Assembly (NCBI RefSeq): GCF_900115815.1 | Contig: NZ_FOXV01000006.1 | Coordinates: 62,001-126,000 of the forward strand | Origin: Roseivivax halotolerans | GTDB lineage: Bacteria; Pseudomonadota; Alphaproteobacteria; Rhodobacterales; Rhodobacteraceae | Length of the DNA: 64,000 nucleotides | Direction: 5' to 3' | Shown here: positions 37,093 to 46,153 of the stretch, one piece after another | How positions within the stretch are numbered: position 1 is the first letter of the stretch | Layout: every line of letters starts with the position of its first letter | The notes under the pieces: generated by a model | What the model was told of the DNA's origin: nothing | The model's database searches: none | Seen by the model: only the letters and a program-made list of their open reading frames with translations | Made by a program: the position numbers and the translations under genes

Positions 37093-38196
37093 ATGAACGA
37101 CAGCTTGGACATATTCCTCGTCACCGCACCGGGACTCGAGCATTTCCTGGGGGAGGAGGCGCGCGAGGCCGGTTTCAAGGTCACCGCCAACCTGGCCGGC
37201 GGTGTCTCCATCAAGGGGGGCTGGTCCGAAGTGCGGCGCGCGAACCTCACCTTGCGCGGCGCGACGCGCGTGCTTGTCCGCCTCGCGCGGTTTCCGGTCG
37301 CCAACACCGCCGAGCTCGACAATCGCCTGCGGCACTTGCCCTGGTCCGACTGGTTGCGGCGCGACGTGCCGGTGCGGGCCGACGTGTCCTGCCGGGCCTC
37401 GAAAATCTACCATGAAGGCGATGCGAAAAACCGGATCGAGCGGGCGATCGCAATGGCGACGGGGGCCGAGACCGGCGCGGGCGCGCTGGTCGCGATCAAG
37501 GCCCGGATCGAGGAGAACGTCTGCACGCTCTCCGTCGACACATCGGGCACGTCGCTGCACAAGCGGGGCACCAAGGAAGAGGTGAACAAGGCGCCTATGC
37601 GCGAGACGCTGGCGAGCCTCTTCCTGAGGGCCGCAGGGTTCGATGGGTCGGAGCCTGTCTGCGATCCGATGTGCGGTTCGGGCACGTTCATCCTCGAAGC
37701 GGCGGAGCGAGCGGCGGGCCTCCTGCCCGGGCGCGGGCGCGACTTTGCCTACGAGTATCTCGCCACGTTCGATCCCGCAGACCGCGAAGACGTCCCGCAG
37801 GGGTGGAAGAGCCCGCCGCCTCACCGCTTCCAAGGCTCGGATCGCGACGCGGGCGCGATCGCCATGTCCCGCGCGAATGCCGAGCGTGCAGGTATAGCCG
37901 ATCTGTGCACTTTCGAGACGCTGCCGATCTCGGAGGCCAGCCCGCCAGATGGCCCGCCGGGCCTCGTGATCGTCAACCCGCCCTACGGCCACAGGATCGG
38001 CGCGAAGTCCCCGCTCTTCCCGCTCTATGCCGCGTTCGGCACGCGCATGAAGGCGGCCTTCCCCGGATGGCGCATCGGGCTCGTGAACTCGGAGGCGGGT
38101 CTCGCGAAGGCGACGGGTCTGCCCTTTGGCAAGCCGGGCCCGCATGTCGATCATGGCGGCACCAAGGTGCGCCTCTGGCAGACCAAGCCGCTCTGA
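37093..38196 (+). CDS. THUMP-domain class I SAM-dependent RNA methyltransferase (RlmL-N/TrmN type)
   Basis: A 367-residue protein: N-terminal ferredoxin-like and THUMP region (LVTAPGLEHFLGEEAREAGF, then the NRIERAIA and VCTLSVDTSGTSLHKRG stretch), followed by a Rossmann methyltransferase. PMCGSGTFILEAA is the SAM-binding motif and IVNPPYGHRIG the NPPY motif of N-methylation on a base. Relatives methylate guanine N2 in 23S rRNA or tRNA. The ATG at 37093 is used; 37060 is an in-frame GTG without family sequence. It separates rpsO from pnp. Confidence 0.9.
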   Translation: MNDSLDIFLVTAPGLEHFLGEEAREAGFKVTANLAGGVSIKGGWSEVRRANLTLRGATRVLVRLARFPVANTAELDNRLRHLPWSDWLRRDVPVRADVSCRASKIYHEGDAKNRIERAIAMATGAETGAGALVAIKARIEENVCTLSVDTSGTSLHKRGTKEEVNKAPMRETLASLFLRAAGFDGSEPVCDPMCGSGTFILEAAERAAGLLPGRGRDFAYEYLATFDPADREDVPQGWKSPPPHRFQGSDRDAGAIAMSRANAERAGIADLCTFETLPISEASPPDGPPGLVIVNPPYGHRIGAKSPLFPLYAAFGTRMKAAFPGWRIGLVNSEAGLAKATGLPFGKPGPHVDHGGTKVRLWQTKPL

Positions 38197-38347
38197 TGCC
38201 CGTGCCAGCATGACGCCGGGGCTTTCTCTTTCCAAACGTCTCGAAAACCGTTAGGGGCGTGGCTATCTGAGACGTGATGCCCTGAGCCCCCGGGCCATGC
38301 GACAGGATAGGGGGCGGCGGCAATGGGGCCGCCAATCAAACGGGAGA

Positions 38348-38364
38348 CCCGGGATACGCCCGGG
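38348..38364 (+). promoter_or_regulatory. Hairpin in the pnp leader
   Basis: CCCGGG (38348-38353) and CCCGGG (38359-38364) form a 6-bp stem with a 5-nt loop, 21 bp before the pnp start. The 189-bp leader also has a GGCGGC/GCCGCC inverted pair near 38315-38335. In enterobacteria the pnp leader is cut by RNase III and then controlled by PNPase itself; a similar role here is inference. Confidence 0.35.
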
Positions 38365-38385
38365 AGTGCTCCTCGATAGGATACG

Positions 38386-40521
38386 ATGATGTTCAAAACG
38401 ACGACGAAAAGCATGCAGTGGGGCGAGGATACGCTCACGCTGGAAACGGGTAAGGTTGCCCGTCAGGCTGACGGATCGGTGATCGCCACTCTGGGCGAGA
38501 CCTCCGTGATGGCCAACGTGACCTTTGCCAAGCAGGCGAAGGAAGGGCAGGACTTCTTCCCGCTCACGGTTCACTACCAGGAAAAATACTACGCGGCCGG
38601 CAAGGTGCCCGGCGGCTTCTTCAAGCGCGAGGCGCGTCCGACCGAGAAGGAAACGCTGACCGCGCGCCTGATCGACCGTCCGATCCGCCCGCTCTTCGTG
38701 CCGGGCTTCAAGAACGAAGTGCTCGTGATGTGCACCGTGCTCAGCCACGACCTCGTCAACGATCCCGATATCGTGGCGATGATCGCGGCCTCCGCGGCGC
38801 TGACCATTTCGGGCGCGCCCTTCATGGGGCCGATCGCGGGCTGCCGCGTGGGCTACGAGGATGGCGAATACATCCTCAACCCCGATGTCGAGGACATGCA
38901 GAATCTGCGGGCCAACCCCGACCAGCGTCTCGACCTTGTTGTCGCAGGCACCAAGGACGCGGTGATGATGGTCGAATCGGAAGCCTACGAGCTGACCGAG
39001 GAAGAGATGCTGGGCGCAGTGACCTTCGCGCACGAGCAGATCCAGCCCGTCGTGGACCTGATCGTCTCGCTCGCCGAAGATGCTGCGAAAGAGCCGTTCG
39101 ACTTCACCCCGCCGGATTATTCCGCGCTCTACGAGAAGGTGAAGGGTCTGGGCGAGACCCAGATGCGCGACGCCTATGCCATCACCGAAAAGCAGGAGCG
39201 CCAGGCTGCCGTCTCCGCCGCGAAAGAGGCGATCAAGGCGCAACTCTCCGAGGAAGACCTCGAGGACGCTAATCTCGGCTCCGCGCTCAAGAAGCTGGAA
39301 TCGACCGTTCTGCGCGCCGATGTCGTGAAGAACTCGCGCCGCATCGACGGCCGGGCGCTCGACCAGGTGCGCCAGATCGAGAGCGAGACCTCCGTTCTGC
39401 CCCGGACCCATGGCTCGGCGCTCTTCACGCGCGGTGAAACGCAGGCGCTGGTCGTGACCACGCTCGGCACCGGTGACGACGAGCAGATCATCGACGCGCT
39501 CCACGGGAATTTCCGCTCGAATTTCCTTCTGCACTACAACTTCCCGCCCTACTCGGTCGGCGAAGCGGGCCGCGTTGGTCCTCCGGGACGCCGTGAGGTC
39601 GGTCACGGCAAGCTCGCCTGGCGCGCGCTTCAGGCGGTCCTGCCGGCACCGACGGACTTCCCCTACACGATCCGCGTTGTCTCCGAGATCACCGAGTCGA
39701 ACGGCTCGTCCTCGATGGCATCCGTCTGCGGCGGCTCGCTGTCGATGATGGATGCGGGCGTTCCGCTGAAGTCCGCGGTCGCCGGTGTCGCGATGGGCCT
39801 CGTTCTGGAAGATGACGGTGAGTTCGCTGTCCTGACCGACATTCTTGGCGACGAGGATCATCTCGGCGATATGGACTTCAAGGTCGCGGGCACCGAAACC
39901 GGCATCACCTCGCTTCAGATGGACATCAAGGTCCAGGGCATCACGCCCGAGATCATGAAGCAGGCCCTGGCGCAGGCCAAGGAAGGCCGGATGCACATCC
40001 TCGGCGAGATGAACAAGGCACTTTCCGAGGCGGGCAGCTTCTCCGATTACGCACCGCGTATCGAGACGATGCAGATCCCGACCGACAAGATCCGCGAAGT
40101 GATCGGCTCGGGTGGCAAGGTCATCCGCGAGATCGTGGAAACCTCGGGTGCCAAGGTCGACATCAACGACGAAGGCATCATCAAGATCGCATCGCCCAAC
40201 GGGGAGGCCATCCAGAAGGCATACGACATGATCTACTCGATCGTGGCTGAGCCGGAAGAGGGCCAGGTCTACAAAGGCAAGGTCGTGAAGATCGTCGATT
40301 TCGGCGCCTTCGTGAACTTCTTCGGCAAGCGGGACGGCCTCGTGCATGTCTCCCAGATCGAGAACCGCCGCCTGAACCATCCGTCGGATGTGCTGAAGGA
40401 AGGCCAAGAGGTCTGGGTCAAGCTTCTGGGCTTCGACGATCGCGGCAAGGTACGCCTGTCGATGAAGGTCGTGGATCAGGAGACCGGCGAGGAAGCCAAG
40501 AGCGAGGAAGACGCGGAGTAA
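38386..40521 (+). CDS. pnp: Polynucleotide phosphorylase
   Basis: A 711-residue PNPase, a 3'-5' phosphorolytic exoribonuclease. It has the usual two RNase PH domains ([35 protein letters not shown] in the second), then KH ([20 protein letters not shown]) and S1 ([21 protein letters not shown]) domains near the C terminus. The catalytic region includes [20 protein letters not shown]. Two ATG codons stand in tandem at 38386 and 38389. A terminator follows at 40545. Confidence 0.98.
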   Translation: MMFKTTTKSMQWGEDTLTLETGKVARQADGSVIATLGETSVMANVTFAKQAKEGQDFFPLTVHYQEKYYAAGKVPGGFFKREARPTEKETLTARLIDRPIRPLFVPGFKNEVLVMCTVLSHDLVNDPDIVAMIAASAALTISGAPFMGPIAGCRVGYEDGEYILNPDVEDMQNLRANPDQRLDLVVAGTKDAVMMVESEAYELTEEEMLGAVTFAHEQIQPVVDLIVSLAEDAAKEPFDFTPPDYSALYEKVKGLGETQMRDAYAITEKQERQAAVSAAKEAIKAQLSEEDLEDANLGSALKKLESTVLRADVVKNSRRIDGRALDQVRQIESETSVLPRTHGSALFTRGETQALVVTTLGTGDDEQIIDALHGNFRSNFLLHYNFPPYSVGEAGRVGPPGRREVGHGKLAWRALQAVLPAPTDFPYTIRVVSEITESNGSSSMASVCGGSLSMMDAGVPLKSAVAGVAMGLVLEDDGEFAVLTDILGDEDHLGDMDFKVAGTETGITSLQMDIKVQGITPEIMKQALAQAKEGRMHILGEMNKALSEAGSFSDYAPRIETMQIPTDKIREVIGSGGKVIREIVETSGAKVDINDEGIIKIASPNGEAIQKAYDMIYSIVAEPEEGQVYKGKVVKIVDFGAFVNFFGKRDGLVHVSQIENRRLNHPSDVLKEGQEVWVKLLGFDDRGKVRLSMKVVDQETGEEAKSEEDAE

Positions 40522-40544
40522 TCCGCATCCTCTCTACGAATGCG

Positions 40545-40573
40545 AAAAGCCCCGGCAGCGCCCGGGGCTTTTT
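40545..40573 (+). terminator. Terminator after pnp
   Basis: A 7-bp core stem GCCCCGG/CCGGGGC (40549-40555 with 40562-40568), extended by AAAA/TTTT, is followed by TTTTT from 40569. It lies 24 bp after the pnp stop. Confidence 0.93.
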
Positions 40574-40632
40574 CTTTTGCGACGCTCTAGGCCGCGCGCG
40601 ATTCCGAGACTGGTTCCGAAACTTGGTCGGAC

Positions 40633-40662
40633 GAAAAAAGGCCCGGGCGCGAAGCCCGGGCC
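40633..40662 (-). terminator. Terminator of the response regulator gene
   Basis: Read on the minus strand, a 9-bp stem GGCCCGGGC/GCCCGGGCC (40662-40654 with 40648-40640) with a 5-nt loop is followed by TTTTTT at 40639-40634. It lies 97 bp past the response regulator stop and converges with the pnp terminator. Confidence 0.92.
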
Positions 40663-40758
40663 AGTCCAACAGGGAGGTGCATGTGAGGTCCCGCACATGC
40701 AACGGGCTGAAGATGCAACAAGCGAGATCTCATCAGGTTCCCGCGTGCCGCAAACGGC

Positions 40759-41445
40759 TCAGGACATGAGCCGATATCCGCCACTCTCGGTGACGAGCAG
40801 ACGCGCATTCGACGGATCTGGCTCGATCTTCTGGCGAAGCCGGTAGATGTGCGTTTCCAGCGTGTGGGTGGTCACGCCCGCATTGTAGCCCCAGACCTCA
40901 TGCAAGAGCACGTCGCGCGGCACGACACCGTCGGGCGCTCTGTAGAGGAATTTCAGGATATTGGTTTCCTTCTCGGTCAGGCGAATCTTCTTTTCCGCCT
41001 CGTCCACGAGGATTTTCATCGCCGGACGGAAGGAATACGGCCCGAGCTGGAAGACCGCGTCTTCGGACTGCTCGTGCTGGCGCAGCTGTGCCCGGATACG
41101 GGCCAGCAGGACAGGAAACTTGAAGGGCTTGCTGACGTAATCGTTCGCGCCCGCATCGAGGCCGAGGATCGTGTCCGCGTCCGAGTCGTGCCCGGTCAGC
41201 ATCAGCACGGGTGCCTTCACGCCTTGCTTTCGCATCAGCTTGCACAATTCGCGGCCATCGGTATCTGGCAACCCGACATCGAGAATGACAAGATCGTGGT
41301 GCTGCTCTTTGACCTTCTGCATGGCCTGGCTGCCGTTCTCTGCTTCGAAGACCTCGAAATCCTCGGTCAGAACGAGCTGCTCCGCGAGCGCTTCGCGCAG
41401 GTCATCATCGTCATCGACGAGAAGAATGTTTTTGAGTTGCGCCAT
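40759..41445 (-). CDS. OmpR/PhoB-type response regulator (CenR-like)
   Basis: A 228-residue regulator: receiver domain with phospho-acceptor Asp56 (LVILDVGLPD), acidic pocket LLVDDDDD, and Lys106 (DYVSKPF); winged-helix DNA-binding domain from about residue 130 with VPRDVLLHEVWGY and THTLETHIYRLRQKIEPDP. No histidine kinase gene is adjacent. It resembles the alphaproteobacterial envelope regulator CenR in receiver and linker sequence as I recall it; that identity is tentative. It is monocistronic, with a good GGAGGA ribosome binding site and its own terminator. Confidence 0.9.
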   Translation of the reverse strand: MAQLKNILLVDDDDDLREALAEQLVLTEDFEVFEAENGSQAMQKVKEQHHDLVILDVGLPDTDGRELCKLMRKQGVKAPVLMLTGHDSDADTILGLDAGANDYVSKPFKFPVLLARIRAQLRQHEQSEDAVFQLGPYSFRPAMKILVDEAEKKIRLTEKETNILKFLYRAPDGVVPRDVLLHEVWGYNAGVTTHTLETHIYRLRQKIEPDPSNARLLVTESGGYRLMS

Positions 41446-41565
41446 TGGTGCGTCCTCCGTTTCTTGTGACAGAAATGTGAGCCGATGCGATCTGCTGCAA
41501 GTTTTGCTGCAAGTCTCTCACGTCGTCGTGTAAACGGCGCAGGATTATTACAGGATTGTAAGGAC

Positions 41566-42660
41566 ATGACCTCCGATCCCGCCTTCTCGCCCGACCTGAC
41601 GGAGACGATTGCCCGCGCGCGCGGGGATCTGCGGATGGGCGTGCCGGTCGTCCTGCGCGCGCCCGAGGGGGCCGCGCTTGTCATGGCGGCCGAGACGTTG
41701 ACCGAGGCGCGGCTTGCGGCGGCGCGCGGGCTGGCGCGGCCAGTGGATCTTGCGCTGACCGGGCGGCGGGCGACCACGCTCCGCGCGCGGGCCTATGACG
41801 GCGATATCGCGCGCGTGGCGCTCCCGCCCGATGCCGATCTCGGCTGGGTGCAGGCGCTGGCCGATCCCGCCGACGATCTCGCTCGCCCCATGAAAGGCCC
41901 GCTCGAGACGCGCCGCGAGGGCAGCGCGGAGCTGCACCGGCTTGCTCTGACGCTGGCCAAGTCCGCGCGCCTTCTGCCTGCGGCTCTGGTGGTGCCGCTC
42001 GGCGAGAACGCGCCACCCGGAGGCTTGACCACGATCGATGCCGGTCTTGCCGCGCCGCACCTGTCCCGCCTCGCGCCCTTGGAGCACGTCATCAGCGCGC
42101 GCGTGCCGCTCAAGCACGCAGAGCGCGCAAGGCTGCACATCTTCCGCCCCGAGGACGGCTCCGAGGAGCATTACGCGGTCGAGATCGGCAAGCCGGACCG
42201 GGACAAGCCGGTTCTGAGTCGCCTGCACTCTGCCTGCTTCACGGGGGATCTTCTGGGCTCGCTCAAATGCGATTGCGGCCCGCAGCTCAATGCTGCGCTC
42301 GCGCAGATGGGTGCCGAGGGCGAGGGCGTGCTGCTCTATCTCAACCAGGAGGGCCGGGGGATCGGGCTTGCCAACAAGATGCGGGCCTATGCGCTGCAAG
42401 ATCAGGGCTTCGATACCGTCGAGGCGAACCATCGCCTCGGTTTCGAGGATGACGAGCGCGACTTCCGTCTGGGCGCGCAGATCCTTGCGCGTCTCGGTTT
42501 CGGCGCGGTGCGGCTTTTGACCAACAATCCCGCCAAGATCGCAAGGATGGAAGGCGAGGGGATCGTTGTGACCGAACGCGTGGCGCTCAAGGTCGGAGAG
42601 ACGCGCTTCAATCATCATTACCTCGAGACCAAGGCGAAGAAGTCCGGTCACCTTCTCTGA
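41566..42660 (+). CDS. ribA: GTP cyclohydrolase II with degenerate RibB-like N-terminal domain
   Basis: A 364-residue protein. The C-terminal half (from about residue 170) is a complete RibA, which opens GTP to start riboflavin synthesis: zinc Cys224, Cys235 and Cys237 in SACFTGDLLGSLKCDCGPQL, then NQEGRGIGL and GFEDDERDF. The first 165 residues follow the outline of 3,4-dihydroxy-2-butanone-4-phosphate synthase (VPVVLRAPEGAALVMAAETLT; LALTLAKSARLLPAALVVPL) but lack its acidic DDEDRENE active-site block. It is therefore probably inactive as RibB. The ATG at 41566 follows AAGGA. Confidence 0.9.
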   Translation: MTSDPAFSPDLTETIARARGDLRMGVPVVLRAPEGAALVMAAETLTEARLAAARGLARPVDLALTGRRATTLRARAYDGDIARVALPPDADLGWVQALADPADDLARPMKGPLETRREGSAELHRLALTLAKSARLLPAALVVPLGENAPPGGLTTIDAGLAAPHLSRLAPLEHVISARVPLKHAERARLHIFRPEDGSEEHYAVEIGKPDRDKPVLSRLHSACFTGDLLGSLKCDCGPQLNAALAQMGAEGEGVLLYLNQEGRGIGLANKMRAYALQDQGFDTVEANHRLGFEDDERDFRLGAQILARLGFGAVRLLTNNPAKIARMEGEGIVVTERVALKVGETRFNHHYLETKAKKSGHLL

Positions 42661-42674
42661 ACGTCGCCCCCCTT

Positions 42675-42690
42675 TGAACCGATCGGTTCA
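42675..42690. promoter_or_regulatory. Perfect 16-bp operator-like palindrome upstream of the LLM flavoprotein gene
   Basis: TGAACCGATCGGTTCA is its own reverse complement. It lies 32 bp before the start at 42723, with TTGAAC at its left edge usable as a -35. A second, shorter palindrome GGTTCGAACC follows at 42698-42707. The same 16-bp motif, one base different, lies at 22789-22804. Confidence 0.6.
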
Positions 42691-42722
42691 GCCCTTAGGT
42701 TCGAACCAACAGGAGGCGATCC

Positions 42723-43724
42723 ATGCACTATTCCCTACTCGACCTTGCCCCGGTGCCCGAGGGCACGACCACGAGGGAGGCTCTCAAGAACCTCGGAGAG
42801 CTTGCCGAACATGCCGAACGGCTCGGCTATCACCGCTATTGGCTGGCAGAGCATCACAACATGCCGGGCATCGCATCGGCGGCGACGGCTGTCCTGATTG
42901 GCCATGTCGCGCAGCGCACCTCGCGGATGCGCGTCGGTGCGGGCGGGATCATGCTGCCGAACCATGCTCCGCTCGCCGTGGCCGAAGCCTTCGGTACACT
43001 CTCCGAACTCTATGACGGGCGGATCGACCTCGGGCTCGGACGCGCGCCGGGGGGAGACCAGATGGTGATGCAGGCGCTTGGCGTCACGCCCCAGCGCGCC
43101 GAGCAGTTCCCCGAGGAGGTGGCCGAACTCCTGCGCCTTTTCGGCCCGCACGAGCCTTCAGCGCCGATCAACGCTCATCCCGGCGCGGAGACAGGCGTGC
43201 CGCTCTGGATCCTCGGCTCCTCGCTTTATGGCGCACAGGTCGCGGCGCATTTCGGACTGCCCTATGCCTTCGCCTCGCATTTCGCGCCCGCCGCGCTGGA
43301 GCGGGCCTTCGAGGTCTATCGCGAGAGGTTCCAGCCGAGCGCCGCGTTCCCGCGACCGCACGCGATGCTGGCGGTGAACGTCTTCGGTGCGGATACCGAG
43401 GCAGAGGCCAAGCGGCTCAAGACTTCCATGCAGCAGGCGTTCTACCGGTTGCGGACCGGCCAGCCCGGGAAGCTGCCCGCGCCGGTGGACGATATCGGCG
43501 AGGTCATTCCCGCAGGCGCGCTGGCGCAGGTCGACGAGGCTTTGCGGATCTCGGCCACGGGCACGCCCGCGCAGGTCGAGCGGCAGCTTGACGAGTTGAT
43601 CGCCCGTCACCGGCCTGACGAGGTTATTGTCACAGGGCAGATTCACGATCACGCGGCGCGAATGCGCTCATTCGAGATCGCGGCGGGTGCGCTCTCCAAC
43701 CTCGAGCGGGCGAGCGCCGCATGA
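42723..43724 (+). CDS. LLM-class flavin-dependent oxidoreductase
   Basis: A 333-residue luciferase-like TIM-barrel protein of the YhbW type. [56 protein letters not shown] and [11 protein letters not shown] are group hallmarks. Such enzymes use FMNH2 or F420; here FMN is likely. The substrate is unknown. It lies 62 bp after ribA, which starts flavin synthesis, but the operator-like palindrome between them suggests separate control. Its stop overlaps the next gene by 4 bp. Confidence 0.88.
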   Translation: MHYSLLDLAPVPEGTTTREALKNLGELAEHAERLGYHRYWLAEHHNMPGIASAATAVLIGHVAQRTSRMRVGAGGIMLPNHAPLAVAEAFGTLSELYDGRIDLGLGRAPGGDQMVMQALGVTPQRAEQFPEEVAELLRLFGPHEPSAPINAHPGAETGVPLWILGSSLYGAQVAAHFGLPYAFASHFAPAALERAFEVYRERFQPSAAFPRPHAMLAVNVFGADTEAEAKRLKTSMQQAFYRLRTGQPGKLPAPVDDIGEVIPAGALAQVDEALRISATGTPAQVERQLDELIARHRPDEVIVTGQIHDHAARMRSFEIAAGALSNLERASAA

Positions 43725-44230
43725 GGCCTGCCGACATGGTCCTGACCCAGCGCGGCCTGCGCTTTCGGGGGCGAACGATTCCGTGCGTGATCGGGCGGGG
43801 CGGGGTCAGGTCCGACAAGCGCGAAGGCGACGGCGCAACTCCGAGTGGCACACACCGGATTGTCGGGATGCTCTACCGTCCCGACCGGATCGCGCGGCCC
43901 GCGGACTGGGCCGTACCGATCCGGCCGGGCGATCTCTGGTCCGACGATCCCGGCCACGAGGATTACAACCTCATGGTCCGCACGCCATACCCGCACAGCC
44001 ACGAGGCGCTGCGGCGCGCCGATCCGCTCTACGATCTCGTCATCCTGACAGATTGGAACTGGCCGCGCGCCGAAGCCGGGCGGGGATCGGCGATCTTCCT
44101 GCACCAATGGCGCAGGCCCGGCTATCCGACCGAAGGATGCGTCGCGTTCCGCCGCGAAGACCTGCACTGGATCGCCCCGCGCATCGGCTACGAGACCCGG
44201 CTCATCGTGCCCGAGGCGCTGGGCCGGTGA
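43721..44230 (+). CDS. YkuD (L,D-transpeptidase) domain protein without signal peptide
   Basis: A 169-residue single YkuD domain. The catalytic region reads [24 protein letters not shown], with His and Cys in place but TEGC replacing the usual [20 protein letters not shown] is the other family block. No signal peptide or anchor is visible, so either it works in the cytoplasm, is exported in an unusual way, or the start is further upstream, which the 4-bp overlap makes unlikely. A murein cross-linking role is inferred from the fold only. Confidence 0.85.
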   Translation: MRPADMVLTQRGLRFRGRTIPCVIGRGGVRSDKREGDGATPSGTHRIVGMLYRPDRIARPADWAVPIRPGDLWSDDPGHEDYNLMVRTPYPHSHEALRRADPLYDLVILTDWNWPRAEAGRGSAIFLHQWRRPGYPTEGCVAFRREDLHWIAPRIGYETRLIVPEALGR

Positions 44231-44808
44231 GCCTTGCCGATGAGATCCGAGCCTGCCGCCTTTGCGCGGATCGCTTCGCCGCGACGAAGACCGCACATGC
44301 GCCGCGCCCTGTCGCGTGGTTCGATCCCTCCGCCACGATCCTGGTCGCGGGACAAGCGCCGGGCATGCGGGTGCATCAGTCGGGCATTCCTTTCGACGAT
44401 CCGTCCGGCGATCGCCTTCGTGACTGGCTCGGCATCGACCGGGAGACATTCTACGACCGGACCCGCATCGCCATCGTGCCGATGGCCTTCTGCTTTCCGG
44501 GCTACGATGCCAAGGGCTCCGATTTGCCGCCGCCGCGAATTTGCGGGCAGACCTGGCACGACCGGGTGATGTCGGCGCTGCCGAATATCCGCCTGCGCCT
44601 CATCGTCGGCGGCTACGCGCACCGGTATCACCTGGGCGTCAGGACGGGCGTGACCGAGACCGTGTCGCGGTGGCGCGACGCCGGGCAGGGAACCTTCCCT
44701 CTGCCGCATCCGTCCTGGCGCAACACCGCCTGGCTGAAGAAGAACCCCTGGTTCGAAGCCGACGTACTGCCTGCGCTCAGGGCCGGTGTATCCGAGGCGC
44801 TCGGCTGA
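44227..44808 (+). CDS. Uracil-DNA glycosylase superfamily protein
   Basis: A 193-residue protein with the UDG-superfamily outline: CRLC (Cys10, Cys13) at the N terminus as in Fe-S type family members, GQAPGMRVHQSGIPFDDPSGDRLRDWLG as motif 1, and LPHPSWRN near residue 158 as motif 2. This resembles COG1573-type proteins, which excise uracil or act on other substrates. The start is GTG at 44227, overlapping the YkuD stop (GTGA). Activity is not certain. Confidence 0.82.
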   Translation: MSLADEIRACRLCADRFAATKTAHAPRPVAWFDPSATILVAGQAPGMRVHQSGIPFDDPSGDRLRDWLGIDRETFYDRTRIAIVPMAFCFPGYDAKGSDLPPPRICGQTWHDRVMSALPNIRLRLIVGGYAHRYHLGVRTGVTETVSRWRDAGQGTFPLPHPSWRNTAWLKKNPWFEADVLPALRAGVSEALG

Positions 44809-44945
44809 AGCGCTTCTCGCGCTTGCCGCAGCGTAAGCTTCGTGGCAGGCTCTTCATCGCATATTCGATTTATTCATTTTGATGTGCGACCGCTTCTGCC
44901 TGCCGGCTGCTCGCGCGTATCCCGCGCCTCAGGAAGGTCATTTCG

Positions 44946-46115
44946 ATGCCCCGGAACATCGTCATCCTGCTCGACGGCACGTCCAACGAGATCGAGAAAT
45001 CCAAACACACCAATATCCTGCGGCTCTACGAATGCCTGCTGAAGCGAGACGATCAGATCGTCTATTACGATCCCGGCGTCGGCACGATCGGTGACGAGAC
45101 CGCGTGGCTGCGCGTCTGGCGCAAGGCGCAGGAAATCTGGGGTATGGCGACGGGCTGGGGCCTCGATACCAACGTGAAGGAGGCGTATCGCTTTCTCGTG
45201 GAAACCTATGAGAAAGGCGAGGGCGGTGCGGATCGCGACCGTATCTATATTCTCGGCTTCTCGCGCGGCGCCTATTCCGCCCGCGTCCTTGCAGGCTTCA
45301 TCCACGCTTTCGGCATCATGGAGCGGCGCAACCTCAATCTGCTCGACTACGCCTATCGCGCCTACAAGCGCATCGGGGAGGATGGCGACGACGATGCCTT
45401 CGCCGAGATCCGCCTGTTCGAGAAGTTTCTCGATCCCGACCGCCCGCCGATCCGGTTTCTCGGTCTCTTCGATACCGTCGCCTCGGTGATCGAATGGGGC
45501 CGCATCGCGCCCCGTCTGAAATCTCATGCCTTTACGAAGACCAACCCCAGCGTGGAGAGCGTGCGCCACGCCGTCGCGATAGATGAACGTCGGACCATGT
45601 TCCGCGCGAAGCTCTGGCCCGAGGGCGGGCTCTTCAAGCGGCACCGGTTCATGAAGGACGAGGACGCCGCGCCGCAGGACGCGCGGGAGGTCTGGTTCAC
45701 CGGCGTGCATGGCGATGTCGGCGGGGGCTATCCTGAAGCGGAGTCGGGTCTGGCGAAGCTGCCGCTTCTCTGGATGATCCTCGAGGCGCAGCGCCAAGGG
45801 GCCGGGTTCTGGACGCAGAGCGTCAATCGCATCGCGTGCGGCGACGGCGAGGGATATGTCCCGCCCGATCCACTGGGCAAGACGCATAATTCCATGACCC
45901 CCGGCTGGAAGCCGCTCGAGATCCTGCCGCGCCGGCAGCCCGAAGGATCGCGCCGGCCGAGCCTTGGCGGATGGTATCTGCCGCTCTGCGATCCGCGCAC
46001 GATCCCGGACAACGCGCGTATCCACGCCGCCGTCATCGCGCGGGCCGAAGCACGGGGGCGCTGGCCCAAGGCGCTGCCATCGACATATCGTGTGGAGGAG
46101 ACGGACGGGGCGTGA
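44946..46115 (+). CDS. DUF2235 alpha/beta hydrolase (Tle1-like)
   Basis: A 389-residue protein of the DUF2235 family. NIVILLDGTSNEIEKS opens it; the nucleophile elbow GFSRGAYSARVLAGFI has Ser106; Asp is likely in GLFDTVASV and His in GVHGDVGGGYPEAESGL. Some relatives are T6SS phospholipase effectors (Tle1), but no vgrG, PAAR or immunity gene is nearby and no secretion signal is visible. It is probably a cytoplasmic lipase or esterase of unknown substrate. Confidence 0.85.
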   Translation: MPRNIVILLDGTSNEIEKSKHTNILRLYECLLKRDDQIVYYDPGVGTIGDETAWLRVWRKAQEIWGMATGWGLDTNVKEAYRFLVETYEKGEGGADRDRIYILGFSRGAYSARVLAGFIHAFGIMERRNLNLLDYAYRAYKRIGEDGDDDAFAEIRLFEKFLDPDRPPIRFLGLFDTVASVIEWGRIAPRLKSHAFTKTNPSVESVRHAVAIDERRTMFRAKLWPEGGLFKRHRFMKDEDAAPQDAREVWFTGVHGDVGGGYPEAESGLAKLPLLWMILEAQRQGAGFWTQSVNRIACGDGEGYVPPDPLGKTHNSMTPGWKPLEILPRRQPEGSRRPSLGGWYLPLCDPRTIPDNARIHAAVIARAEARGRWPKALPSTYRVEETDGA

Positions 46116-46153
46116 GGCTTGTTTCGCGCGCATTGCCCGGCTAACTCGCAGTC

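Noticed and set aside
38263-40407. Very long ORF on the minus strand (714 codons) opposite pnp
   Set aside because: It is an exact shadow of the conserved pnp gene; its composition (Asp/Arg/His-rich, no domain) is what high-GC antisense frames give.
42723-43724. Bacterial luciferase
   Set aside because: Only the superfamily fold is shared; it is an LLM-class single-chain enzyme with no luxAB partner or lux genes.
44946-46115. Type VI secretion effector
   Set aside because: The DUF2235 fold is shared with Tle1, but no T6SS, vgrG, PAAR or immunity gene is near.
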